Source of the DNA: Dillenia suffruticosa
Taxonomy: Eukaryota; Streptophyta; Magnoliopsida; Dilleniales; Dilleniaceae
DNA length: 64,000 bases
NCBI GenBank assembly: GCA_033439265.1
Contig: JAVTVX010000024.1
Span: 10,461,001 to 10,525,000, forward strand
Reading direction: 5' to 3'
The first letter of the stretch is position 1. The number at the start of each line of letters is the position of its first letter. Below, one piece after another: positions 36,231-48,599 of this stretch. The notes under the pieces are model-generated. The model worked only from the letters and a program-made list of their open reading frames with translations, searched no databases and was not told the origin of the DNA. The translations under genes and the position numbers were made by a program.

Positions 36231-36559
36231 TTCTCCCCATTTTTTATGGCAACAAAATTATAAAAAATAAATAAATAAATGTTCATGCTCAAAAATATTA
36301 TGAATGCATTCAAGCTCCCCCTTAATATATGGACTTATTAACATTTTAATTTTCTCCCCCTTAATGTATGCATATATTATTTTTTGTATCATTCATTTAT
36401 TTATTTTTTCTATTCTCCCACTTTTGGCTCTATCAAAAAGAAAAGAGAACGATAGTAAATATCACATCGAGAAACAGAGAATAAAGGAAATATTTCATCA
36501 ACTTCATTGATTTATACAAATCTCCTTTTTTTAATGGAAAACATATTCTAATTTCATTT

Positions 36560-38570
36560 CTAATATTTTTAAATCTTTCTTTATTTAAGGGTTTTATAAA
36601 AATGTCTGTAATCTTATTTTTTGTTTTAACATATTCCAAAACCATATCTACATTTATAACATGATTTCTAATAAAATGGTTCTAAACATCTATATGTTTG
36701 AATTTTAAATGATTTATGAGATTTTTTATGAGGTAAATAACACTCATATTGTCACATTTTATTAAAATATTCGCATAATCTAACCAACAATTTTTTAATT
36801 GATATTTTAACAATAAGATTTGAGTTCAACAATTTCCTATTGAGATATATTTCTATTCAGCTATGGATAAAATAACTAAAATTTTGCTTTTTGAACATCC
36901 AATTCACAATCTTATTTCTTAAATAACTCAAATATATCATTTTATTTTCTAAAAATAAAATCCAAATAAATCTAGAAAATCATTTGGTTTTAGGAATCTA
37001 AACAAGTTTTGGTCTTTTAGAAAACAATCTTGTATCATACTTAAATTTTTCTTGAGATGTACTAAACTTGTTCATAAAACAATTCCTAACAAAGTAACCA
37101 AATTGTGACATATATAATAAGAAAATTTATTTTTATTTCTTAAATAATTAGGTTTATAATTTCTATATTTGTAATTATTCTGAATAGATATCGGTTTATT
37201 ATACTTAAATCTATCATTGTATTTTTTCTGAAATTTTACTTTTTCACTATAGTTACTATAGGTACTTCTATGGGTCCCTTTATATATGCTTCTATGACCA
37301 TTTTTTGTAATCTGTGAATATTTAATTTGTCCTCTTCTACATGTTTAACAAAAATATTTTTTTTAATTTTTAAAACAATTTTTGAATCATTTTTATACAC
37401 CAAACCATTTTTGGAAAAAAAAAATTGGTTTGAAAGTAGTTTTGACAATTTTTCATCATTCTCATGAAATTTTTAAAATATGTTTTTAATGGATATGGAT
37501 AAATTTTATACCCTTGTTTTCAACAAACATATTTATTCTTTCATAACAAAATTTTTCATCTTTATAGTTTCATTTTCAAACTTCACATTAGTTAGCTCAT
37601 AATTTAAAAGTTGATTTATTTGTTTCAAAACATCTTTTTCATTTTCTAAATCAATTATTTTGTATTTTAACTTAATAATCACATTAAGTATATTTTTAAC
37701 ATCAGAATAAGAATATGTAGAATTTTCATATTGAATGTCAAAGGTAACCTGTAACTTTGCAATAAGACAGAAGTGTGCTTCTTCTGCACTTTTTGAACTT
37801 TCTGATTCTGAATCGAATTTATCCAAATCACTCCATACCGTCATCTTAGCCTTTTCCTTTTTTAGGAATTTCTACAACTTCTTTAGTAGGACAGGACATT
37901 CGTATTTTATGTGACCCGATTTTTTACATTCATAGCAAATTATTTTCTCCTACTGCTTCTTTTCTTTGCTGTCTTTTCCTACACTAACTTAAAATTTTGT
38001 GAGTTATTAGACATTTTAGATTTGAAAATTTTCTTACTCTTATTTTTAAGAACACGGTTGAGTCCTTTTGCTAGCATGTATAACTCTTGATCACTGCTTT
38101 CTTCATCCTTTGAATCTTCATATTTTTTTGCTACAAAGGCTATTGTTTTCATTTTGCCTTCTTTTTTGGTAGTATGGAAAATTTCTTCCTCATATGACAT
38201 TAATTTGCCCCTTAGCTCATTTAAGGACAGATTGTTCAGATCTTGTGCTTCCTTAATAGTTGTTTTCTTGGCTTCCTATGTTTTAGGCAGCACATGAAGG
38301 ATCTTCCTTATCTGATCAACATTTGAAATCTTTTTGCCAAGTGAGTCTAATTCATTAGTAATAACAAAAAAATGATTAAACATATCTTTGATATTTTCTC
38401 CTTGTTGAACTCGAAAAAGCACATACTCTTGCATCAACAAATTTATTCTAGTTTCGTTCATTGCACTGATTTCTTCATGAGTGATGCAAAGTTTATTCCA
38501 AATTTCTTTATCTATAGCACATGAAGAAATGAGGTTAAATTCAGTGGGAGAGATACACAAAAAAGAAAGT
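36560..38570 (-). pseudogene. Copia internal remnant: UBN2-type gag and end of pol
   Basis: Gag block near 38560-38280 includes IDKEIWNKLCITHEEISAMN and LGKKISNVDQIRKILHVLP, typical of UBN2-type gag. A CCHC knuckle reads CYECKKSGHIKYEC near 37940. At the other end EYVKTKNKITDIFIKPLNKE (near 36640-36580) is the end of Copia RNase H. It is a fossil with multiple breaks. Confidence 0.85.
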
Positions 38571-38843
38571 ATTTAGCTCTAGAATTTATAGAAATTATTC
38601 TCTTATAATCTTCGGTTATTATTGGGCCTTTTACATCTAGATTTTCATAGGTAATGATCTCCTAAGCCTCATAGTCAGTAGCTTTTATAAATATCTCCAT
38701 CCTACATTTTGAATGGGAAAATTTTACACTATTGAAATAGGGTATTCTATTAATGGGTTGACTAAATGTATAAGAAAAATTCATGGATATTTGACTCTAG
38801 AGATGTCTCTCTAGTGGAGTAGAGCACTATCTTTGACACCACT

Positions 38844-40351
38844 TGTTGGTCCCTGTGACAATCAAGAAGGGGGTTAAATTGGTTGTTTTTCATTAGATTT
38901 AATTTTTTTAATCTAACTCTATTTAGATTCAAAATAATCCTATAGTCATTCTAAATATATACAGCAGAAAATAAAAATAAAGGATAGAAAAACAAGCTCA
39001 ATTTTATAGTGGTTCGGCCTTATATCTATGTCCACTCTTCCAGCCAGCAAGTTGGGATCTAACAACTTGCTAGTTTTTTACCACAATAAGAAGTTATAAA
39101 ATACAACCAAAGACTGTTGACTTCTGATCTACTTTGTTTGAAGATGTCTTTGTCCAACAATGGTGGTCTGATAAACCTCACCAAATCTACCTCACAAAAC
39201 TTACTGTACAACTCAACTCATGAAAAAACAAGTACATAGAAATAATTTTGAAGATGACAGAGGATTATAGTCAAGCAGCACTCTTCATTCGTAGCGATTT
39301 TCTCAATTCTTTTTTGTTCTGTAAATTTCTCTTGCCAATGTATGCATTTTCCTGATGTACATGCCCCTTTTCAACTTGAATTTTTAGTCTTCAAAACCTA
39401 CAATAATAGTACAAAATTACCTAACTAATCGTAGTAACTTTCCTGAAACATATCATGATTTTTAAGAGTTGAAATTCCTTTGATATTTTGCTATATACTA
39501 ACTATAAAATTCAAATTTGAAATTTGAATTTTACTCTTAACATTTATAAAGTCTAACTTGAATTTTCAGTTTTCAAAAAGTTACTATAATAGAACAAAAT
39601 TAACTCCCAAAGATCAATAACTTTCCCAAAGAATGTCATGATTTGTAGGTTGAAAGTTCTCCTAATTTCTTTAGATTTTCCAACTGTTGAAATTCAAATA
39701 TGAAGTTTGAATTTCACTCTTGACATTTATAAACTTTGACTTGAATTTTTCTAATTGTTAAAGCTTGCTGAAAATTCAAAAACCTTGCTGAAAACTTCCT
39801 TCTGTATAATCTTCCTACTTGCAAAAGTTAAGTGATCAACTAACTTCTTACTTATTTTTCTCCAACTAACCCTTAAGCTTTTAATGCTTAACCTTACATA
39901 CCTTTTTTAATATGCAATTTCTGAATTTGAAAAAGTTTGTCGTACAAAGAGATATAATAGTCCAAACATGTACAAATGATCATCTTAACCTTCCTTGAAA
40001 ATTGCCAATTTTTCTAGGCTTAGAAATTTCTCATCTCAATTTTGATCTTTAGTTCTTGAATTATTGAAATGTGTATTTGAACATATTTTTGGACTAAATG
40101 TTGTACCCAATCTACACTTAGATTGATGGGCTGGGTTTTCGACAAATGAAGAGAACTTATGCCTCTATAACAGGCTCTAAGGCTCTATGGTCCAAGATAA
40201 CTTGCCTTTATTGCATCTTCTATAGCAACTTTATGGGCCTTTTATGAGAATTTCCAAATGAGTCTTAGTCTACACACTTAGTAAAAATATTAGAATAATA
40301 CGAAAGGTTTTGTTATCATCAAAACCCAAATGGAATAACAATTTCCTAACA
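38844..40351 (-). repeat. 5' LTR of the minus-strand Copia element
   Basis: 1,508 bp, pair of 34714-36230. Inner edge is next to a primer-binding-like site; outer edge is followed by gtgtt, near match to gtatt before the other LTR. Confidence 0.88.
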
Positions 40352-40499
40352 GTGTTAATACATGGTTCGAATCTTATGTAACCTAAAAAAACGGAGAGAG
40401 AGAAGACAAAACCAATAAAGGAAGCAACTACATTTATCTCATTGGGGGGAAGTACAACTGAACCATGAGTTCAAGCAAAAACAAAAAATATAAGATACA

Positions 40500-41927
40500 G
40501 AAACAAGAAACGAGATCATACTTTCTAACACGAAGGTGAAGGAGGAGCAGCTCTTTGATGCAAGCACTCAACACTCACATGCATTGCTGCTACACGGGCA
40601 TTGGCCTCTACCACTATAGGAGAGAATTCCACTTAAGTATTGAAAGGCCACACCTAAGTTTGCAACTTCGACGTTGGCTCGACTAGCGCCACTGGGTAAA
40701 ATTTTCCAAAATCCCGCCTCTTGGATGATTCCTTCAGCATGACGTAACTTCTGTTGGAGTTCTTCAATCTGGTGTTGATGGCCTTCTTGAAGCTTGGTTA
40801 CTCTGCTTTTGAAGTTCGCAATCCTGTCCTTCGAAATAGTAAGTGATTGTGTCAGCTTCTAAGCCAACCTTTTGATGGAAAGGTAGCCTGCTTCGATCTC
40901 AATCAGCAATGTCCCAACCTCTCACACTCCGTGACAGCCATATCGTATTGTTCAAGCACTAGATCTCGGTCAATCCTTAAAAACTTTACTTCTTCCTTCT
41001 TCTCAAGTAATGTGGTGTGGACTACTTTGCCCTACTCCCATTCTTGTTCCTTCTAAGCCAAGGCAACTTGAAGCTTCGAGACTATTTCTTGACCCTCCTC
41101 CCACTCTCTTTCCTTCTAAAGCAAAGTAGCTCGAAGTCACACTATCTCATTCCATCTCTAGTTCACCATGTCCTTGAGGTGGCCTACCAATTAGATCCTC
41201 CACAGTCATTGAAATAGCAGACTAGAAAGGAATACGACCAATTACATAAACAGCCAACAGAATACTGGAGCTTTAGGATATTCGGATAGAAAAACGTTCC
41301 TAAAGACCCAAGGTGACTACAACCTCATCACCTTACTCCATTATTAAATAGTTCAACTCTAATTCAGCGTGGTAAAAGTCCAACCTATCAGCGAATCTCC
41401 TTCGCTCAACAATTTGTAAATAACTAAAACAATTGTTACCATAACTAATCGTTGTGGTGCCTTTCTTCTTCAAATCCTTCAATTGGTTGAAGGACCTAAC
41501 CAAAACTAGAGGGAGCAAAGCCGTTTTGCTAGGTACAACCTCTTTGCCCTTTTGGATATATGGGTATTCCAAAAGGGTATTAAATGATCCCGACTCAGCT
41601 CTTAACTTGGAATTATTCTCATCCCTAGCATACTGGCCACTAGGAAAAGCACTTTCTCCTTTGGGATCACTAGTCTCCTCAATGTTGGTGCTACAAACCA
41701 CTAACTTCCTTCTTTTGCTCTCAGGAACTAGAGTAGCAATGGGGCACGCATCGCTAGTCTCTTCTCTCGAAATGCTCTCTCCATGCTCGTTGCTTTTTTG
41801 TTTCACAGGACACATAACCTTGTCAATGGTAGTAGGGCAAACCTCCGTCCTTATAGGTATCAAATGTTTTGTTTGGTTAAAAGAGGTTATGGAAAGGATG
41901 GAGTACACCTTGCTGTACCGCAATTAG
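40500..41927 (-). pseudogene. Ty3/Gypsy-type 'putative transposase' gene, copy B
   Basis: A 196-codon open frame (41923-41333) contains CPIATLVPESKRRKLVV, PLVLVRSFNQLKDLKKKGTT and QIVERRRFADRLDF; these parallel HPIATLIPERKRRKLMI, PPVLIRSFDEFKNPKERGTV and FVESRRFTDRLDL in copy A. Below 41330 a heptad coiled coil reads TISKDRIANFKSRV and HQHQIEELQQKLRHAEGIIQ, matching 33040-33120. The domain upstream of this frame in copy A was not found for copy B within the window. A TATA-like ctataaata lies on the minus strand near 42170, upstream. Several breaks are apparent. Confidence 0.65.
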
Positions 41928-42989
41928 GTTCTATGCACAAGGGTGGCTTATTAGAGATGAAGGATGGAATACAAAAGAAGTAGAGAATGATGGAAGGACT
42001 TGAACTTGGCTTTGATGAATTGTTTAAAGACGAGCTAATATCATGCTAGGGTAATGTAACCTGAGGAGACATTGCACCCTTAAGCCCTAATTCGTATATT
42101 CGAGAAGAAAATACTCTAGTTTTTTTCTAAATAATTCATTAATTACAAATGAAGAGAGGGGCTTTATTTATAGTTGAGGGCTTGGGAGGCAAAGGGCATC
42201 ATTACATAGAACTTTTTATGCTAAAGGAATCATAAATACATTAACTACTTAATAACTACTAGACAATTATTTTTCCTTTATTACAACTCTTCGAATGCCC
42301 TAGAAAAATAAAGGAATTTATTCATTTGACGGTTATTGTATGGGGTTGTATGTAACCATTCTGGTGTCGGCTTGTTGGCATGGCACGCTGGCATTGTCTC
42401 ACTAAGCGATGGCATTAGGTGCTGGCAAGCTCTATTAGGCACGGGTACATGTCTATCGAGCCATGGTTCTGTTTCCTCGTGGGCTTTTACAGGTATCACA
42501 TGCCCTCAGGATTCAACTACCATTTGCTATCCTCAATTCCATAGTTAACCAAAGAAGATCTCGTGGAGAAAACCCACCTCCATTAGTGGTGTTACAAAAT
42601 ATTCACAAAAAACGAAACAATGTCTGTAACATTTATTACTCCCATTCTACACTTATCTCAACAATACCAAAAATTTTTGCTTTTCACAGCCTCTCAGATT
42701 TCTACTCTACATCCACTCCTCATGCCACTTCTAGAAAATGACATTAGAACAAAGATACGAATCATCATACATGATCGAACAGCATATCAACATGAAATTT
42801 CAGCAGGTGCATGATTGTAAAACCCTTAAACTCCTTTTAGTTACTTTCTCAATTTTTATTCAGTTGTAATCTCCTATTCATTCTAAGAGTCTCGGTAAAA
42901 TATCTTCCTTGTCAATGTGATCTTGACTTCTCTGTCTCTTGGACTTTTAATGTCATTGTTGTATTTTATAAATTAAAAATAAGTTTTTT

Positions 42990-43072
42990 TTCAATTAATC
43001 TTTTACAATTATCTTCAACGGGCATGTAGTATCAAAACTCCACACCGTGCACATGCACGATCTACTCCTCCT
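42990..43072 (+). repeat. Direct repeat pair, first copy
   Basis: Shares aatctttta-aattat-tc-aa-gggcatgta and cacg-tcga/cacgatctactcctccta-type blocks with 44687-44770, 1.7 kb downstream in the same orientation. The copies are about 75-80 percent alike by eye. Possibly ends of a lost LTR element. Confidence 0.5.
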
Positions 43073-44686
43073 ATGGGTAGACACAACCCCTGCTCTCATT
43101 AACACTCTCTCTTTTGATCGAGCGTCGTACTGGACGTATCATGTAGTTAATAAGGGATAAGGCTCCCTGATAAGAAGGCATGACCCATGCTTTTTAGGTT
43201 AGAGAATGACGGATGCACAAATGAAGAGGTTAGTTGAATAGCTCAAGCATGTTGAGGAATATTATTATATTTCATATCATGGTTACAAGACAAATGTACA
43301 GTACAATTTTCAAGAAGGAAACAAACTCATTCGTCAATATTATTACAAGACGGAATAGATACAAATGAAACAAGAAGTGTAAAACTAGGTATGGTGCAAA
43401 AGAGATATCACACAAGTAGAAGAAAATTTGCAAAAATTTTACAAGAGAAACTAGAAAAAACTTCGTAGAAAGTAGGAGTTGGCTAGAAATAAAAAAAAAA
43501 AAAAAAAAGCATCAAGCTCCATATCTTTTCCATCGTTTGGCCTCCCCTGACCTCCCAACTCCTCTTGTCACCCAACCCAAAGAATGCTGAAAAAGGAATT
43601 TCAGCCACATGTCACGCATGGGGCTGGACGATAACCAAGGCCTTAAGAAGTGAGCTTCCATTACGAACAAGGATCTTTCCCATCTGAGCTAAGATCTCTC
43701 TTTAACCAGAGCTAGCATCCTCAGGGAACCCCAACAGATTCCACCATAATGCCGACATTCCGAACGTCGTGATGGCACCTTGTATCGGTAGCCCTATTCT
43801 TGATAGTACCTTATATCGGCAGAAGCTTTCCAACACATAGAGCTTTGCAGTTTGAAGCTCATGTTTGAACTACCTCTAAGGTATACAAACTCTCAGAGAA
43901 AGATTATCAAGAAGTCAATTCCAAATCTCTAGAAATCGCTTCATGATGGCACTGATGCCTTCCCCTCTATTTATAACTGTGAAGGCGTGACCTTTACAAG
44001 TGTTGATAATTGAAAATCTCCAATGGAAGACATTCATAATAAATGGAGAATTCAAGCTTTCAAACTTTCCATGAAACACTTATTTCGGGATCATTTATTT
44101 AGTGGTTATCTCCATGAACACCTTCATGGCCTTTCAACTAACGAGTCTTACATTTATTCCTCATGCCGTTTATTTTCTTTCAAAACGACACAAAAAGAAA
44201 GGAGCCAATGATATTATATGGTACAAAAGCCCAATAATGCACAACATGAGTCCAAGGCCCAGTGAACAAAACATACCAAAACTTATCAAAGCGCATCATT
44301 TGCGCGAAACGCATTACCTCTTCTTGATACAACCGATCAAACTGCTCTTCATAACTGCTTGATCAGTTCTCCAATCTGCTCGATGCTTTGCATCCCTATT
44401 TAACTAAATGTTATATACACTTCCCTTTAAAGTATGGAATCAACCTTCTGTAATAGGAAGGAAAACCTTTGACGGCTGCCCATAAGAAAAGCAATCTTCA
44501 GTGATTTCAACTTTCTCGAATAATAGTATTTCAAATCTTTGATAATCTCTTGCTAAGAAAACAAATACATAAAAAAATATATCACAATGAAAAGGGAGAA
44601 GAAAATTTATGTTGCAAATGAATTACCCATCCCTGAAGCGCTAAAACACAAGAACTTACGTCAACAATCTCTTGAGATAAACCACC

Positions 44687-44770
44687 ACTTAATCTTTTAT
44701 AATTATTTCCAATGGGCATGTACAACCCAGACCTCTCACCTACACACGCACGATGTACTCCTCCTAGTAT
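44687..44770 (+). repeat. Direct repeat pair, second copy
   Basis: Pair of 42990-43072. Both end in tactcctccta. A short (TA)n run follows at 44767-44780. Confidence 0.5.
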
Positions 44771-45764
44771 ATATATATATATGAAACATTTGCCCTAATT
44801 TTGTTGTAAATCATTGATTTATATATATATATATATATATATATGGATGTATGTATGTATTTATGACATCATGGTTTGGCCCACCTTATATGCATAAGCC
44901 CTACTTACCCAAAACTTCTAAAATATTTATCCATTAACAGAGAACTATGAATCTAGTCTTATTTATTTTCACTCAATATAATACAGCACACTTATACTCA
45001 ATGCATGAACACAACAACATATATTGTTACTCTTAGGAAAACATTAACACTACTAGAAATTTGACTTTTACTGACGGAAAATCACCGACGGATTTTTTTC
45101 TATCATAATAACGACGTAATTACGACGGATTACCGACGAAAACTTTACCGACGGATTTTTTAAAATTTTATATATTTTTTAAAATTTTTATTTTAATTTT
45201 TTTGTAAACCTATCAGCGACAAATTACCGATAGAATACCAACTGAAATTTTGGCGACGAAGTACCAACGAAAATTTTACAGACAGATTAGCGACGGATTT
45301 TTTTAATTTTTAAATTTTTTTAATTTATTTTTTTTAATTTTTGTAAACTTATCATCAATGGATTACCAACGGAAATTTTAGAGACGGATTAGTGACGGAA
45401 ATTTTACCGACGGATTTTTTTTTTAATTTTTTTAATTTTTTAATTTTTTAATTTTTTAATTTTTTTAATTTTTATATTTAATAATTCTTTTTCTTTCCTT
45501 TTTATTTTTTATGTAAAAAATAATATTATTTAATTTTTTAAAATATTGTAAAATTTTATTTTAAATTATTATTTTATTATTATTATTTTATAATAAAATA
45601 TCATTTGATTATTATTATTTCCTTTTTATAATATTTTATTATTATTATTTTCTAATAAAATATCAATTTATTATTTCCTTTTTGCAATATTTTATTATAT
45701 TATTATTTTATAATAAAATATCATTTTAAATTATTTTGTTATTATTAAAAGGAGTGAGATGAAG

Positions 45765-45935
45765 AGAATAAATAAAAAAAAGTATAAAGTAACATAATTC
45801 CATGTGATGCGGTGGTCACGGTGCTCGTATTGTTTTGTTTGTGCAGAGGTTCGAAACTCACCAAACGCGGCTGGGAGGAATTTTACACACATTAAAGAAA
45901 GTCATCACACGGGAGGGCCGAGCGGGGGAGTGCGA
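45765..45935 (+). repeat. tRNA-like box A/B module in CACTA 2
   Basis: tgcggtggtcacggtgctcg, then aggttcgaaac (45847-45857, box B-like), ggaggaattttacaca, attaaag and a GC-rich tail gagcgggggag. Order and spacing match the modules in CACTA 1 and CACTA 3. Confidence 0.5.
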
Positions 45936-46119
45936 CATGATGAAGCGACATGCATTCCCCTAAGAGCTCAAAAGTCCCGGGCGGGCGAGTGTGTCATGAT
46001 GAAGCGACATGCATTCCCCTAAGATGAAGCGACATGCATTCCCCTAAGAGCTCAAAAGTCCCGGGCGGGCGAGTGCGACATGGCGGAGTGGCATGCATTC
46101 CCCTAAGAGCTCAAAAATC
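45927..46119. repeat. Tandem repeat, about 57-bp unit, about 3.5 copies
   Basis: Units run gaagcgacatgcattcccct then aagagctcaaaagtcccggg then cgggcgagtg. The second unit is shortened and the last one diverged (ggcggagtggcatgcat). Array lies inside CACTA 2. Confidence 0.85.
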
Positions 46120-46358
46120 AACGACGGAAATTAATTCCATCACTGATTTTTTCACTTTTTTTTCTTTTTTTTTCAGTGACGGATTTTTTTCCGTCGCTGA
46201 TATTAACGACAGATTTTTTTTCATCGTTGATATTTAGCGGGTGGGTATTAGCTACGAATTTAACGATAAAAAAATTCGTCACCGATACCCTTCAACAACA
46301 GAAAATGGACTTTCAGGGATGGATTTTTTTATCGCTGAAAGCCTATTTTCTAGTAGTA

Positions 46359-47106
46359 TAAGCATAAATGTAATTAGTTAAAGATCATTAAAATATTAAG
46401 CATTTGTTATTATTATTTTAGGCATGACCTTAAGAAATTAGGAATTTATGAAATGTAAAACTATGTTATTACTTTTTATAATTCAAAAAGGAATTATTTT
46501 CTGAAAATAGAAATTGAAGTGACATAATGTAACAAGGGCTGTATGCTTATGGATTGAGGCTCAAAAAGTACATGCAAACAACATTTCTTTTATTCTCTTA
46601 AATACAAATTTGCAATAATATTTTTGTCTTTAAACATACAAAAAAATAAATAAATAAATAATTTTTTTAATAAAAACAAATTGTGAATAATACTAATTTT
46701 GATTTAATATTTTTGTAATTAACAAGTTTCCTAGTATACTTGCTAGACTATTGGAATATATGTTCTGTACTTTGCTTTGTGACAAGAACATGCACCCACG
46801 TTGAGTATTTTTGAGAATTTTTGTTATTTAATATTTCCCAAACAAAAAGAATCCCAAACCTTTTTCTTTCCCAAAGTTCAACTTGTAAAAGTGAAAAAGA
46901 ATCGCCTTTTATATAAACATTTATAAATTAAATATATATATTTAATTTAATGTAAACATCCATATTTTTTATATTAAAAATATGAATAGACCCTAATGTA
47001 ATCTTAATTTGTCCTAATTTTGTTATAATTTTGTTTTAATTTCGTCTTAATTTTGCTCTAATTTTGACATAATCTTTTTCAACCCTAAACCCTAATAATA
47101 TATGGA
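46359..47106. other. AT-rich spacer between CACTA 2 and CACTA 3
   Basis: No gene. Near 47010-47070 a degenerate 11-12-bp motif taattttgttt/taattttgtct repeats about six times, followed by a telobox-like aaccctaaaccctaat at 47082-47097. Confidence 0.5.
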
Positions 47107-47529
47107 CACTATCAGAAAACACGATATCAACGACGGAAAGTTACTGATGGATTTTTTTCTGTCAATAATAGCGACGGAATTACGACAGATTACTGAAAGA
47201 TTTTGTATAATTTTTTTTATTTTTTTAATTTTTTAATTTTAAGTTTTTTTAATTTTTTTGTAAACATATCAGTGACGGATTACCGATGAAAATTTTACCA
47301 ACGGGTTACCAACGGAAATCTTACAGACGAATTACCAATGGATTTTTAATTTTTTTTTTTAATTTTTAAATTTTTTTTTAAATTTTTAAAGTTTTTTAAA
47401 TTTTTAAACTTTTTAAAATTTAATTTTTTTAAATTTTTTGTAAACTTATCAGTGACGGATTGCCGATAAAAATTTTACCGATGGATTACCGATTGAAAAA
47501 TTAGCAACGGATTACCGACGGATTGGCGA

Positions 47530-47905
47530 CGGATTTTTTTTTTAATTTTTTTAATTTTTAATTTTTTTAATTTTTTAATTTTTTTAATTTTTTTAATTTT
47601 TTTAATTTTTTAATTTTTTTAATTTTTTTAATTTTTTTAATTTTTTAATTTTTTAATTTTTTTAATTTTTTTAATTTTTTTAATTTTTTTAATTTTTTTT
47701 AATTTTTATAATTTTTTTAATTTTTTAATTTTTTAATTTTTTTTTAATTTTTTAATTTTTTTAATTTTTTAATTTTTTTAATTTTTTAATTTTTTTAATT
47801 TTTTTAATTTTTTAATTTTTTAATTATTTTATTTATTTTAATTATTTTAATTATTTTAACTTTTTAATTTTTTTTAATTTTTTTAATTTTTTTAATTTTT
47901 TCAAA
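47530..47905. repeat. T-rich minisatellite, (aattttttt)n-type
   Basis: About 375 bp almost entirely of aattttt, aatttttt and aattttttt units. Smaller runs of the same kind are at 47215-47260 and 47345-47420. Length is likely to vary between individuals and the exact assembly length may be unreliable. Confidence 0.9.
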
Positions 47906-48239
47906 TTTTTAAATTTTTAAATTTTTATTTTTATTTTATTTTGTAGAAGGATAATATAATTCCGAATGAAAATTTTTTTATTATTTTATTTTAAGCTAAA
48001 AAAATTTATTTCATTATTTTATAAAAATTATATTTTTATATTATTTTATTGTTATTAAAAAATTTTAATTTTATATTCTTTTATTATTATCAAAAAATTA
48101 TAATTTTTTAATTTGTTATTAATTCTTTTTATTTTATTTTTAATTTTATTTTATTTTGTAGAAAAATAATATTTTTTAATTTTTTATTATTTTATTTTAA
48201 GCTTAAACCTTATTATTTTGTTATTAATAAAAAATATGA

Positions 48240-48385
48240 AGTAAAGATAATAAATAAATAAAAAAATATAGATATAAAGGTAAGTTTGCTCTAGTGATTT
48301 TGTTCCTTATTATGTTTCACGTGTCCCAGGTTCGATCTAAGACCCCAGACAGAGACATATTGAAGGCATTTTACACGAATTAGCG
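48240..48385 (+). repeat. tRNA-like box A/B module a in CACTA 3
   Basis: aagataataaataaa, then gtttgctctagtgattttg (box A-like), then ccaggttcgatct (box B near 48328-48337), then agagacatattgaaggcatt and acacgaatta. It gives the clearest tRNA-like head of the four modules. Confidence 0.55.
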
Positions 48386-48599
48386 ACTGATTTTTTAATT
48401 TTTTATTTTTTTATTTTTTATAAATTTTTTTTTTTATAATTTTATAAGTTTATTTAATAATTTTTTATTTTTATTTTATTTTTTCAAATTTTTTATTATT
48501 TTATTTTAAGCTAAAATAAAATTATTTTATTTTTTTATAATAAATTATAATTTTATATTATTTTTATATTGTTAAAAATTATAATTTTATATTATTTTA

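Larger units (their letters stand above)
34714..40351 (-). mobile_element. Ty1/Copia element with 1.5-kb LTRs, broken
   Basis: The plus-strand ends are tgttggtccc...ccaaca (34714-36230) and tgttggtccc...cctaaca (38844-40351). Flanking gtatt and gtgtt form a near-perfect 5-bp target duplication. Minus-strand orientation is shown by a primer-binding-like tggtgtcaaaga just inside the right LTR and a purine-rich aaaaaatggggagaa just inside the left LTR. Parts: UBN2-type gag with a CCHC knuckle (about 38570-37500) and the last part of pol (about 36870-36560). Most pol domains are not visible in this 5.6-kb copy, so it looks non-autonomous. The LTRs are diverged, so the insertion is old. Confidence 0.9.
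41930..45047. other. Non-coding region with repeats, no recognised gene
   Basis: Probable upstream or LTR sequence of the minus-strand Gypsy-type copy, then unassigned DNA. Minus-strand TATA-like words (ctataaata near 42170; ttataaatagagggg near 43970) look like LTR promoters. An A-tract lies at about 43490-43508. An (AT)n followed by (GTAT)n lies at 44818-44862. A dispersed 80-bp repeat pair is listed separately. Short open frames have no motifs. Confidence 0.4.
45048..46358. mobile_element. Non-autonomous CACTA transposon 2, 1,311 bp
   Basis: Left terminus cactactagaaat; right terminus is its inverted form tttctagtagt with the outermost base changed. A 3-bp target duplication taa lies at 45045-45047 and 46359-46361. 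Subterminal GACGGA / CCGTCGC words crowd both ends. No transposase. The interior has AT-rich DNA, a tRNA-like module (45765-45935) and a 57-bp tandem repeat (45927-46119). Confidence 0.88.
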
